A DNA stretch of 22,997 nucleotides, from positions 1-22,997 of the forward strand of contig DHHV01000060.1 of assembly GCA_002403455.1 (NCBI GenBank), read 5' to 3'. How positions within the stretch are numbered: the first letter of the stretch is position 1; each line of letters begins with the position of its first letter. Positions 1 to 7,235 of the stretch are shown piece by piece. Source of the DNA: Hyphomonadaceae bacterium UBA4763. GTDB lineage: Bacteria > Pseudomonadota > Alphaproteobacteria > Caulobacterales > Aquidulcibacteraceae. The notes beneath the pieces were generated by a model. It saw nothing but the letters and a program-made list of their open reading frames with translations, was not told the origin of the DNA and did not search any database. The translations under genes and the position numbers were made by a program.

Positions 1-695
1 GCCGCTTTCCCGGCGAGCTTTGCGCCGCCTTTGGCGGCGGCTTTGACGAACAGGGTGCGGCTCAACATCCTGGCGGCCAGCAAAGCCGCGCCCGCCGCTG
101 CGCCGGATTTTGCGGCAAGATTGACGCCAGCAAAGCGCGCCTCCGCATCGGCGATCGACAAGGTCATGCCTTGCTCAACCAGAGCGATCTCTTCGATATC
201 CAACGCAAATTCCAACTCCATCGCCGCGCGCAATTTGCTCAATTGCGCGGTCAGGATCGAGCGATGCGCAGCGTCCATTTCGCGAAACGCAAAAGCGATC
301 TTGTCGCTGAAACCCGATTCTGTGAACAAAATCCGCTGGAAATTGCCCTCCATATCGCCCAAGACGCCAGCGGTCAGCTCAGTATATTCGCCGACGACGC
401 TGTAGTGAAAATCCAAAAAACGCTCAACATTGCCCAAGACCGGTTCAAAGGCTTGATCGATCGCCTGGTCGACGCCGGCGGCGATTTGCTGCTTGGCGAT
501 GCTTGAGTCGGCGTCTAGATTTTGCAAGATCAGCGCGGATTTGCGCTGGTAGGTCTCTTGATAAGATGGGCTGGCGAGGAGCCGCCCGTCCACCATCACA
601 AAGCGCGGGCGCTCGGACAACGACAAATAGGCGACAAATCCGATCGCCAGAACCGCCAAAAAAAGGCCGGCAATCGCCAAGCCGCGCTGGATCAT
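1..695 (-). CDS. Hypothetical membrane-anchored protein, C-terminus beyond left edge
   Basis: An uninterrupted minus-strand reading frame runs from an ATG at 695 to the window edge (231 codons visible, no stop). The ATG overlaps the TGA of the upstream membrane-protein gene by 4 bases (ATGA), so the two are probably translationally coupled in one operon. The product starts with a single hydrophobic segment at about residues 5-25 and continues as a mostly helical, acidic, soluble domain (about 40-190). From about residue 200 it becomes a Gly/Ala/Lys-rich stretch resembling a glycine-zipper membrane segment. I do not recognise the family. The likely topology is an inner-membrane anchor with the helical part in the periplasm (inference). 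No catalytic motif is visible. The reading frame is certain; the function is unknown. Confidence 0.75.
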   Translation of the reverse strand, partial: MIQRGLAIAGLFLAVLAIGFVAYLSLSERPRFVMVDGRLLASPSYQETYQRKSALILQNLDADSSIAKQQIAAGVDQAIDQAFEPVLGNVERFLDFHYSVVGEYTELTAGVLGDMEGNFQRILFTESGFSDKIAFAFREMDAAHRSILTAQLSKLRAAMELEFALDIEEIALVEQGMTLSIADAEARFAGVNLAAKSGAAAGAALLAARMLSRTLFVKAAAKGGAKLAGKA

Positions 696-1516
696 CGGCC
701 CGCCTCCCGCTCGCTCCACTGAACGCCCCACAAGGTTAATTGCATCGCCAGCCGGCTGAACGCAAGCAGGCTCGCCCCGCCGCCCAGCAGCAACGCCGCC
801 CAGCCAAGCCAGCGCAACAGCGCGATCGGGACCAAATCCTCGGCGCGGATCATCGCAAACCACAAAGCCGCATCGGCTTCGCGGGCAATGCGCAGCGCCC
901 GATCCAGCAGGGCGCAGGCTGAGCCGATTGAGCTCGACGCCCCCGCCATCGCTTCGCCAATCGAGCCGGCCCCAGCGACATAGGCTGGCGGCGGCTGCGC
1001 CAGCCGCAGCGCCAACAACGCCACCACCCCGACAAACACATTGACCCCGACCGCCCAGCGCGCTGCGACAATGTTGCGAAAGCGCGGCGACACCCGCAAT
1101 GTCCGCCCGGCCAATGCGCGAAACAGCGCAAACAGCGCCACGATCACGAGGGCGTCGCAGAGGAAAAACACGATCTCGGCCGGCCCCCAAGCCGTCGCCG
1201 CCAGACCCAAAAGCGCCATCAGCCCCAAAGACGCGCCAAACGACACCGCCCACAGCACGGGGGTGCGCCGCGACCAGTCATGCAGGAACGAGCCCGGCTC
1301 GAAATACCCATCGGCCAGCCATTCGCGCCGCGCCTGGACTTGGGTCTTGGCATAGACCGCAACGATCCCGGCCCCGACCACAAGGCTCAGCAGCGCCCAA
1401 CAACCGGCCGAAAATGTCAGCCGCCACACCAGCGCCAAGGTCGGCGCGGCCAAAGCCGCGATCAAAACCGCCAAGCTTCCCGCCCAATTCCGCGCGGGGA
1501 TTGCGCCTTGCGCCAA
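692..1516 (-). CDS. Hypothetical six-TM integral membrane protein
   Basis: A 274-residue protein with about six hydrophobic segments, at roughly residues 12-31, 35-56, 86-109, 112-134, 153-173 and 232-255. A long, weakly hydrophobic, Gly/Ser/Ala-rich loop at 175-230 separates the fifth from the sixth. The start is a TTG: a TGA lies two codons upstream in the same frame, so no earlier start is possible, and a GGGGAGAG purine run sits about 6 bases before the TTG. The gene overlaps the next minus-strand gene by 4 bases, and the two probably act together. It lies 96 bases downstream of the frameshifted glycosyltransferase on the same strand. No enzyme motif or known transporter signature is apparent, and I do not recognise the family. 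Confidence 0.75.
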   Translation of the reverse strand: MAQGAIPARNWAGSLAVLIAALAAPTLALVWRLTFSAGCWALLSLVVGAGIVAVYAKTQVQARREWLADGYFEPGSFLHDWSRRTPVLWAVSFGASLGLMALLGLAATAWGPAEIVFFLCDALVIVALFALFRALAGRTLRVSPRFRNIVAARWAVGVNVFVGVVALLALRLAQPPPAYVAGAGSIGEAMAGASSSIGSACALLDRALRIAREADAALWFAMIRAEDLVPIALLRWLGWAALLLGGGASLLAFSRLAMQLTLWGVQWSEREAGR

Positions 1517-1522
1517 TGTTCA

Positions 1523-1530
1523 CTCTCCCC
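1523..1530 (-). promoter_or_regulatory. Ribosome binding site for a TTG start
   Basis: The minus strand reads GGGGAGAG here, a good anti-Shine-Dalgarno match 6 bases before the TTG at 1516. With the in-frame TGA just upstream, it fixes the start of the six-TM protein. Confidence 0.6.
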
Positions 1531-1612
1531 AGTCGGATTTTGCGTCGTTTTCTAATAAAGAATACCGCAAGATCGCTAAAAGCGAAAATCGGTCACCAAT
1601 ATGGCCCGCGCC

Positions 1613-2490
1613 TCACAGCCCAAAAAAGCCGCCCACTGCCGCGGGACGCGCAAAATCCTCACCGAAATCAACGAAATAGGGATAGATCGGCAAGCGATAA
1701 GGCTTGCCCGTCGCCGCCAAATGTTCAGCCTGGGCGTTGTCAAAAAAATCGACATCCGACGTCGCCGCCCCGCCATGAAATTGGTGGAAGGTCGCCTCGC
1801 CCGCCAGCAAAATATTGACCGCATTCGGGCGTTCAACGCAGCGCGAGAACAATTCCAGATTGCTCAGCCCCCCACCCGGACTGGCAAAGCCTCATTATAG
1901 CCGCCCATTTGCCAAAACAACTTTTTCGCCATCGAAAAAGCATTGGACTCATTCAACCGGTAATATTTGCCATCGCGGCATGCGCCGGCCCACACGCTGA
2001 TCTTGAACAATTCATCGAGATCATTTTCCCAGTCAACGCCCGCCAGTAACTGATCTTCGACCGACTGATCATAGCCTTCGCGGCAGGCGATCGATTGAAG
2101 CTTATGGCCCAAATGCCGGCTGGTGACGTAGACAAACGCGTCCGGCTGCGCGCGCAAATGCCGCACCGTTCGCGCCACCAGATAAGGCGAGGCCATCCGC
2201 GCCCCATCGATACAGATCATCACCTGCTCGGCCTGCGCCAGATCGCGCACCGCCGCGTTGATCGCCCCGACCGGCGAGGGCGAGGCCCGCTCGATCCTGT
2301 GCAGCCGCACCGGCGCGTGGGCTCCCGCAAGATCCGGCAAACTCAATGGCTGCGGCGAGCCATTATCGATGACGATAATCTCGTAATCGATATCGCCGAC
2401 CGCCTTTTGCAAGGGGCGCAACAGCGAGCGCAGCGTGCGCGGCGCTTCGCGCTGCATACGGTAGGCAAGGACGATGATCGACAATTCCAT
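1613..2490 (-). pseudogene. Family 2 glycosyltransferase, broken by a one-base frameshift
   Basis: From ATG 2490 the product opens with the GT-A fold hallmarks of family 2 glycosyltransferases: ELSIIVLAYRM, then DYEIIVIDNGS and an acidic motif ICIDGAR near residue 95. These enzymes move a sugar from a nucleotide-sugar donor to a glycan or lipid acceptor. The frame is intact to GGYNEA, then runs into PVRVGG and a stop at 1864. Shifting frame at about 1886-1890 restores the conserved continuation FASPGGGLSNLELF and about 90 further residues ending at the TGA at 1613. Adding one base after GAG-GC gives a 292-residue protein of normal family length. Both halves look unmutated, so this is either a recent inactivation or an assembly/sequencing error at the short T run. 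An in-frame TTG at 2520 is an alternative start. The acceptor cannot be told from the sequence. Confidence 0.8.
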
Positions 2491-2652
2491 GACGCGCAGG
2501 GCAAGGCCGAACCATTGCAAACTGTCAAGCCTTCACACGCTCCGCCACGTTTGCGTCACCAGGCCCGCCCAATCTGGACCAAACCGGCTTCCTTGCGCAT
2601 AAAGAGCGCGGGCGCGCCAGCCGCGCCGCCGCCATCACATGAGCGCCTCTAG
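2491..2652. other. Divergent intergenic region, no gene
   Basis: This spacer separates the minus-strand glycosyltransferase from the plus-strand ScsB-like gene and should hold promoters in both directions. I see no convincing -35/-10 pair. A five-codon mini-ORF (ATG at 2639, TGA at 2654-2656) overlaps the ATG at 2653; it may be chance or may help reinitiation, because the downstream gene lacks a strong Shine-Dalgarno. Confidence 0.4.
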
Positions 2653-4797
2653 ATGAAACCCTTGTTTGCTTGGCTGATCGCCGGCGCCGCCCTGTTTGGC
2701 CTTGGCTCCAACGCGCTGGCGCAAGCGCCCGGCGCCCAGATCGGCGACCCTGCCCAAGTCGCCATCTCGCTGATCGCCGCCGCGCGCGTTGCAGCGCCGG
2801 GCGAGACGATGGCGCTCGCCTTCGTGCAAGAAATCGCGCCGAACTGGCATATATACTGGACCAATCCCGGCGCCTCGGGCGAGCCAACGCAAATGACGTT
2901 CGAGGCGCCGCCCGGCTTTGTATTATCCACGCCGGACTGGCCAACGCCGACGACCATTCCGCTCGGGCCGCTGGTCAATTATGGCTATTCGGGCGAGGTG
3001 GTCTATCCGCTGACGCTGACGATCCCCCCCGATGCGCCGCCAGGACCGTTTACGATTGGCGTCAAGGCGCGCTGGCTGGTCTGCGAGGAAATCTGCATTC
3101 CGGAAGAGGGCGAGGCCCAATTGCTCCTGGCCGTGGGCGAGACGCCCGTTCCAGACCCGACCAATGCGGCGCGCATTGCCGCCGGCCAAGACCTCATTCC
3201 GGTCCCATCGCCCTTTGACAGCGTGATTTCGGCCGATGGAGCCGGTCTGCTCGCCATCCGCGATCCGGCCTTGGCCGGCAGTTTGGCGGCGGGCGATGTG
3301 AACGACGCTTATTTTTTCGCCGATGATCCTTTGGCGGTCGATCCGAACGCCCCGCAAGCGGTGCGGCGCGGGCCCGATGGTCTCTCCATCGCGCTGACCG
3401 CCGGCTATGGCGGCCCCTTGGGCGCCAAGCCCTTGACCGGCGTGCTCGCGTTGCAAGAACGCGATAGCGCCGGCTGGCGCTGGCGCGGCTATCGCCTGAC
3501 GGCCAGCCCCGGCGATGTCGGCGAAGGCGTCACCGATGCGGCGCTCGCGCCCGCATCGACCGCCCCACCCGCGACTTCTGGTCTTGGCCAATCGCTGGCC
3601 TTTGCGTTTGTCGGCGGCATTTTGCTCAATCTGATGCCGTGTGTGTTCCCCGTGTTATTTATGAAGGCGCAAGCTTTGTTGCGCAGCGCGGCGGGTGCGC
3701 AAGCCCATGCCCGGCGCGAAGGCCTGTTCTACGGCGCAGGCGTGGTGGCGTCCTTTGCGGCGTTGGGCGGCGCGCTATGGGCGATCCGCGCCGGGGGCGC
3801 CGAAATCGGCTGGGGTTTTCAATTGCAATCGGCCCCCATCGTTGCCGCCTTTGCGGTGTTGTTTTTCCTGATTGGCCTCAATTTCCTTGGCGTGTTCGAC
3901 ATCGGCGCCAGCGCGCAAAATCTTGGGTCGAGCCTTTCCCTGCAAAGCGGCGGGTCGGGGGCCTTTTTCACCGGCGTGTTGGCGGTCGCGGCCGCCGCGC
4001 CCTGCACCGCGCCGTTCATGGCGACCGCTTTGGGCTATGCCCTGGCCGCGCCGGCCTTGCAGGCCGGGCTGGTGTTTGTCGCGCTGGGGCTCGGCATGGC
4101 GGCGCCCTTTGTGGGGTTGAGCTTTTGGCCGGCCTTGACCCGCGCTTTACCCCGCCCCGGCCCCTGGATGGAGCGGGCCAAGCAGATCATGGCCTTCCCG
4201 CTCTTTGCGACCGCCGTATTCATGATCTGGACGCTGGCGCAAGAGACCAACGCCGACGGCATCGGCATTACCGCCAGCCTGATCGTCTTGGCGGGGCTGG
4301 GCGCGTTTTTGCTCAATCTCGCTCGATCGACGTTGGTGCGCGGCGTCGGCCTTGCGATCATGGCCGCCGCTTTAGGTCTTGCCGCCTTGGTGCCGGAGCG
4401 GCATGGCGCCGTCGCCGGCACGGAAATCTCCACAACACCGACCGATGGCGTCGTCTGGGAGACCTGGTCGCCCGCAGCCGTCGCGCAAGCGCGCACGGCT
4501 GGCGTCCCCGTTTTCGTCAATTTCACCGCCGCCTGGTGCCTGCCTTGCCAGGTCAATGACCGCACCACGTTTTCGTCATCGGCCGTGCGCGCAGCCTTTG
4601 CCGAGAGCGGCGTGCGCGCCTTTAAAGCCGATTGGACGCGGCGCGATGCGCAGATCGCCACGGCGCTGGCCGAGCTTGGCCGCGCCGGCGTGCCGACCTA
4701 TCCGCTTTATCCCGCCGACGGCGGCGCGCCGGCATTTTTGCCGCAAATACTCACGCCGGCTATGTTGATCCAGGCTGTCAGCAATAACCCGCGCTGA
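2653..4797 (+). CDS. scsB: ScsB/DsbD-family thiol:disulfide transporter
   Basis: A 714-residue inner-membrane protein that passes electrons from cytoplasmic thioredoxin to periplasmic thiol proteins. It shows a signal peptide (1-24, cleaved near NALAQA) and a periplasmic N-terminal domain with the cysteine pair Cys144/Cys148 (WLVCEEIC). A CcdA-like membrane domain (about 313-580) follows, carrying MPCVFP (Cys330) and APCTAP (Cys451), and then a C-terminal thioredoxin domain with WCLPC (Cys629/Cys632). All three cysteine pairs needed for relay are present. The region before the first TM is about 310 residues, far longer than the roughly 140-residue alpha domain of classical DsbD, which favours the ScsB branch. 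The TAG directly before the ATG excludes a longer form. The next gene encodes a peroxiredoxin-like exported protein, a plausible client. The family is certain; ScsB rather than DsbD is a judgement from architecture. Confidence 0.88.
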   Translation: MKPLFAWLIAGAALFGLGSNALAQAPGAQIGDPAQVAISLIAAARVAAPGETMALAFVQEIAPNWHIYWTNPGASGEPTQMTFEAPPGFVLSTPDWPTPTTIPLGPLVNYGYSGEVVYPLTLTIPPDAPPGPFTIGVKARWLVCEEICIPEEGEAQLLLAVGETPVPDPTNAARIAAGQDLIPVPSPFDSVISADGAGLLAIRDPALAGSLAAGDVNDAYFFADDPLAVDPNAPQAVRRGPDGLSIALTAGYGGPLGAKPLTGVLALQERDSAGWRWRGYRLTASPGDVGEGVTDAALAPASTAPPATSGLGQSLAFAFVGGILLNLMPCVFPVLFMKAQALLRSAAGAQAHARREGLFYGAGVVASFAALGGALWAIRAGGAEIGWGFQLQSAPIVAAFAVLFFLIGLNFLGVFDIGASAQNLGSSLSLQSGGSGAFFTGVLAVAAAAPCTAPFMATALGYALAAPALQAGLVFVALGLGMAAPFVGLSFWPALTRALPRPGPWMERAKQIMAFPLFATAVFMIWTLAQETNADGIGITASLIVLAGLGAFLLNLARSTLVRGVGLAIMAAALGLAALVPERHGAVAGTEISTTPTDGVVWETWSPAAVAQARTAGVPVFVNFTAAWCLPCQVNDRTTFSSSAVRAAFAESGVRAFKADWTRRDAQIATALAELGRAGVPTYPLYPADGGAPAFLPQILTPAMLIQAVSNNPR

Positions 4798-4981
4798 TCG
4801 GTCGCAGGGCCGTTCCGCGCGATCACAAACGATCACAACCGCTCAAAAGCTGCTCACAACTTAACCGAGCGTCTGTGCGTTTCCCGCAGCGATGCTACAT
4901 CACCTTTTAGCCTGCGGCGTTCCGCCGGGGTGATTGTTTGTTTAATTTTCGTCCACATCTTCAACGCGATTGGAGTTGGTC
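4798..4981. promoter_or_regulatory. Leader between the scsB-like and redoxin genes
   Basis: This 184-base gap is long for an operon and probably contains its own promoter. Its first part carries GATCACAAAC followed directly by GATCACAACC (4821-4840), then the weaker GCTCAAAAGC (4841-4850) and GCTCACAAC (4852-4860). That is a roughly 10-base periodicity, one DNA turn. The stretch 4930-4960 is T-rich (TTGTTTGTTTAATTTTC). Regulator binding is inferred; no known operator is recognised. Confidence 0.4.
4820..4860 (+). repeat. Helically spaced direct repeats
   Basis: CGATCACAA occurs at 4820-4828 and again at 4830-4838, exactly 10 bases apart. A related GCTCACAAC at 4852-4860 starts 21 bases after the second GATCACAA, near two turns. 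Such spacing puts all copies on the same face of the helix and suits cooperative binding by a regulator. The reverse complement contains TGTGATC, which includes the TGTGA half-site of CRP-like proteins, but no full palindromic site is present. Confidence 0.5.
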
Positions 4982-5620
4982 ATGATAATGTCTCGGCGGG
5001 ACGTGTCGCTGGCGCTTGGCGCGGCGGCGGCGATTGGATTAACGGTGTTTGCGATGCTTGCCTCCCCCGCGAAAGCCAATGCGCCGACGATCGGCCAACC
5101 GGCCCCGGCCTTTCAGCTGACCGATTCCAACGGCGCGACCCATTCATTGAATGATTTTCGCGGCAAGACCGTCGTGCTCGAATGGTCGAACCATGATTGC
5201 CCCTATGTCATCAAGCATTACGGCTCGGGCAATATGCAGGGCCTGCAGCGTGAAGCGGCGGCCGACGGCGTTGTCTGGTTGACCATCGTCTCCTCGGCCC
5301 CTGGCAAACAAGGCCATGTCGATGGCGCCAAAGCCAATGCCTTGACGCAATCGCGCAACGCCGCGCCGACCGCCGTGCTGCTCGACCCGAATGGCGCGGT
5401 CGGCCGCGCTTATGACGCCCGCACGACGCCGCATATGTATATCATCAACGCCCAGGGCGTTTTGGTCTATCAAGGCGGCATCGACAACAAGCCAACCGCC
5501 AACCCCGCCGATCTCGCCAGCGCCACCAATTATGTCCGCGCCGCTTTGGCCGATGTGGAAGCCGGCCGCCCGGTCGCCACGCCGGTCAGCCAGCCTTATG
5601 GCTGTTCGGTGAAGTATTAA
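4982..5620 (+). CDS. Exported peroxiredoxin-like thioredoxin-fold protein
   Basis: A 212-residue protein with an N-terminal export signal (SRRDVSLALG followed by a hydrophobic stretch and SPAKANA). The twin arginine and following residues fit a Tat signal, though Sec is possible. The mature part is an AhpC/TSA redoxin domain. NHDCPYVIKHY places the likely peroxidatic Cys73 in the CPYVIK context typical of the PRX_like1 group, and TTPHMYII supplies the cis-proline loop. Only one other cysteine remains, Cys208 near the C-terminus (YGCSVKY), a candidate resolving cysteine. ATG 4982 is chosen because GGAG lies 6 bases upstream; a second in-frame ATG is at 4988. The neighbouring ScsB-like transporter is the likely reductant source. 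A disulfide-exchange role instead of peroxide reduction is possible. Confidence 0.8.
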   Translation: MIMSRRDVSLALGAAAAIGLTVFAMLASPAKANAPTIGQPAPAFQLTDSNGATHSLNDFRGKTVVLEWSNHDCPYVIKHYGSGNMQGLQREAAADGVVWLTIVSSAPGKQGHVDGAKANALTQSRNAAPTAVLLDPNGAVGRAYDARTTPHMYIINAQGVLVYQGGIDNKPTANPADLASATNYVRAALADVEAGRPVATPVSQPYGCSVKY

Positions 5621-5647
5621 GTCATCGCGCAGCGAGATTGGCGATTG

Positions 5648-5706
5648 TGAAATTCGCCCCATAATTGTGGCAAGCTCTGAGCGAATTTCAAAATCAAAAC
5701 CACAAT
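5648..5706 (+). repeat. Interleaved inverted repeats, possible pseudoknot
   Basis: TGAAATTCGC (5648-5657) pairs perfectly with GCGAATTTCA (5681-5690). ATTGTGG (5664-5670), inside the first loop, pairs perfectly with CCACAAT (5700-5706), outside it. The arms alternate as A-B-A'-B', the topology of an H-type pseudoknot, with connecting segments of 6, 10 and 9 bases and an A-rich last loop. It begins 28 bases after the redoxin stop codon, so it would lie in that transcript's 3' end and might act as a stabiliser or terminator. No U-tract follows. Confidence 0.45.
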
Positions 5707-5772
5707 AGACATGAATGAGTTATAGTGTCCTTTTTGAACCAGGGCTTCATAAAACACTTGACCCAATTATGA

Positions 5773-5791
5773 GGTAATTATCAGAATTACC
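5773..5791. repeat. Perfect 7-bp inverted repeat
   Basis: GGTAATT and AATTACC flank a five-base centre (ATCAG). It could be a small hairpin or a dimeric regulator's operator. It sits in the AT-rich spacer with no promoter recognised next to it. Confidence 0.4.
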
Positions 5792-5858
5792 GCACCAGGA
5801 GATTAAGGCTCGAACGTTGGTTGCTTGACGTGCCGATCCGAGGAAGCTGACCGCGACC

Positions 5859-6226
5859 TCACCGTGCTATGACCAGCCTTAGCGAACCGTCGTAACTCGG
5901 CATCGTCCTCAGCGCTCCGAAGCGCTCGTCCCACAAGCCACTTTCCAGGTCGCCCTGAAGGTCATGCTCAAACCGGGACCCAATGTCCGCCGTCGCGAAA
6001 CTCCAAGATGAGCAAGCAAGACGCGCGTCTGGATTGAGCAGCATTTCCGGGCGGGCGTGATAAGTCTCGTTGAAACCGTCCATGCAGTCGAGCGGAATCG
6101 GCACTGGCTCGACATCGACCTCGCCGCCAAGCAGGGTTTTGAGCCTCGCAATCGGCGGAAACGCGCATAAGTCGCCCCAATAGACCCATAATCGGCGTCG
6201 CCTGCGCTTCCATCTTTACTTCGCAT
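5859..6226 (-). pseudogene. Class I SAM-dependent methyltransferase remnant, internal deletion
   Basis: The minus strand from ATG 6226 encodes DGSAGDADYGSIGATYARFR, which looks like the first residues of a class I SAM methyltransferase. The sequence then jumps straight, out of frame, into the C-terminal third: IARLKTLLGGEVDVEPVPIP, LDCMDGFNETY, a RPEMLL segment and a natural end RLVIAR before the TGA at 5859. In intact relatives about a hundred residues lie between these parts, including the glycine-rich SAM-binding loop and the acidic ribose-binding motif; all are missing. The junction is near 6155-6165. Without the core fold the product cannot be an active methyltransferase. The remnant lies 94 bases downstream of the AraC-type regulator on the same strand, suggesting the two once formed an operon. 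Family assignment rests on remembered sequence patterns. Confidence 0.7.
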
Positions 6227-6320
6227 GGGCCCCTTTCATGCCGAGTTGCATCCGATGAACATTACAATTTGAGCCGCCTGCCGGTCCGTTAAGCGTCCGG
6301 GCGCCGACCCTATGGATCAT

Positions 6321-7172
6321 CTACGCCTCGGGCGGGGTGACGCCGATCACCGGAACCGAGCGCAACGTTCGATCCCCCGTGCGCTTCGCGCGAATGTACG
6401 CGCGTGGTGTGATGCCCAAGAGGGCGCGGAACTCCCGAATTGCATGCGGTTGATCAGCGAAGGCCACCGGCTCGCCGAATGCATCGTCCTCCCAAGGCGC
6501 CTCGTGCAAATGACGCAGCATGCGATCAACACGAAGCGTGCGTTGATAGCGTTTTGGAGGGACACCGTAGAAGGCGGAAAACGTTCGTCGGAATTGTCGC
6601 TCGGAAATGCCGCAGGCAGCCGCCGCGTGCTGAACCGCATTGACGTCCGCCGTGGCGAGGATGTCCAGCGCCGGCGCCACTGGATCGACGATCGCGCCTG
6701 CAGATTGAAAGAACGCGAGCAACACTCCAGAGGCGCGTTCGCGCCAGGGCTCGAACGCCTCGCCCGGATCCGGATCGAGCGCCCGGGCAAGGCCGGGCTG
6801 CACCATGTCGAGCGGAACCGCCTTGTTCAACAAGCGAAAAGCGGGCGCTCCGAAGACGAGGCGCATACCCGAGGCTGTCAGGCCCAGGGCGTAAACCTTG
6901 ATATGGGATCGAGCGTAGCCGTAGCACCAGGCGTGACGCGGCCCCCAAAGCGCCACCCGCGGCAGACGGCTCCAGGCAGCGTCATCGCCCGTCTCACGCA
7001 GCCAATAAGGGTCTGCGACCATGATCTGGATGCTGCTGCGCACCTCCGGAAGGACGCGCACGACCTCTCCGGCCAGTGGATCATCCCGATGCACGAACGC
7101 CAAGACCTGCCCGCAGAGCGCTTCAGGCGCCGGAGCGTGGGTGAGCAGGCGCTGCCCGGTCTGCAACTGCAT
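6321..7172 (-). CDS. AraC-family transcriptional regulator
   Basis: A 283-residue protein. Residues about 1-165 form an N-terminal sensor domain of the type common in AraC regulators of unknown ligand (probable DUF6597-like; LPEVRSSIQIMV and LWGPRHAWCYGY segments). Residues about 170-264 form the double helix-turn-helix DNA-binding domain: AAAACGISERQFRRTFSAFY is the first recognition unit and AFADQPHAIREFRALLGITP the second, with the usual G-P-Y signature near the end as ITPRAYIR. ATG 7172 is preferred; earlier in-frame starts would extend into the divergent CPBP gene with a sequence unlike a protein domain. The 63-base divergent spacer suggests that it controls the CPBP gene, itself, or both. 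The downstream methyltransferase is broken, so the regulator may have lost a target. Confidence 0.85.
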   Translation of the reverse strand: MQLQTGQRLLTHAPAPEALCGQVLAFVHRDDPLAGEVVRVLPEVRSSIQIMVADPYWLRETGDDAAWSRLPRVALWGPRHAWCYGYARSHIKVYALGLTASGMRLVFGAPAFRLLNKAVPLDMVQPGLARALDPDPGEAFEPWRERASGVLLAFFQSAGAIVDPVAPALDILATADVNAVQHAAAACGISERQFRRTFSAFYGVPPKRYQRTLRVDRMLRHLHEAPWEDDAFGEPVAFADQPHAIREFRALLGITPRAYIRAKRTGDRTLRSVPVIGVTPPEA

Positions 7173-7235
7173 GGCCGATTTCTTCAATCTTTGCGGGTCC
7201 CGTTGGGCTAGAGGCGCTTCGGTTTGGAGGCATAT
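7173..7235. promoter_or_regulatory. Divergent control region, AraC regulator / CPBP gene
   Basis: Only 63 bases separate the two divergent start codons, so promoters for both genes must lie here or overlap the coding ends. No clear consensus promoter or repeat was found. A GGAGG ribosome binding site for the plus-strand gene lies at 7226-7230. Confidence 0.45.
7226..7230 (+). promoter_or_regulatory. Ribosome binding site for the CPBP gene
   Basis: GGAGG followed by a 5-base spacer points to the ATG at 7236, and against the upstream in-frame TTG at 7224 as the start. Confidence 0.65.

Larger units (their letters stand above)
5621..5858. other. AT-rich non-coding spacer with inverted repeats
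   Basis: No supported gene lies here. The stretch from about 5640 to 5800 is visibly poorer in G+C than the genes around it and carries several inverted repeats, listed separately. It marks the boundary between the redoxin gene and a block with a decayed gene and accessory-type genes, so it may be a remnant of an insertion junction (inference). No IS terminal repeats or target-site duplication could be identified by eye. Confidence 0.5.

Noticed and set aside
31..506. Plus-strand open frames at the left edge
   Set aside because: The minus strand carries an uninterrupted frame coupled by ATGA to the upstream gene, and the plus frames are its shadows.
1099..1818. 239-codon plus-strand open frame rich in Arg, Pro and Ser
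   Set aside because: It is antisense to the six-TM protein and the glycosyltransferase end; its composition is typical of a high-GC shadow frame.
2095..2652. 185-codon plus-strand open frame ending next to the scsB-like start
   Set aside because: It is a shadow of the glycosyltransferase gene on the other strand and has no recognisable domain.
6312..7211. 299-codon plus-strand open frame
   Set aside because: It is antisense to the AraC-type gene, whose product has clear helix-turn-helix motifs; the plus-strand translation shows no domain.
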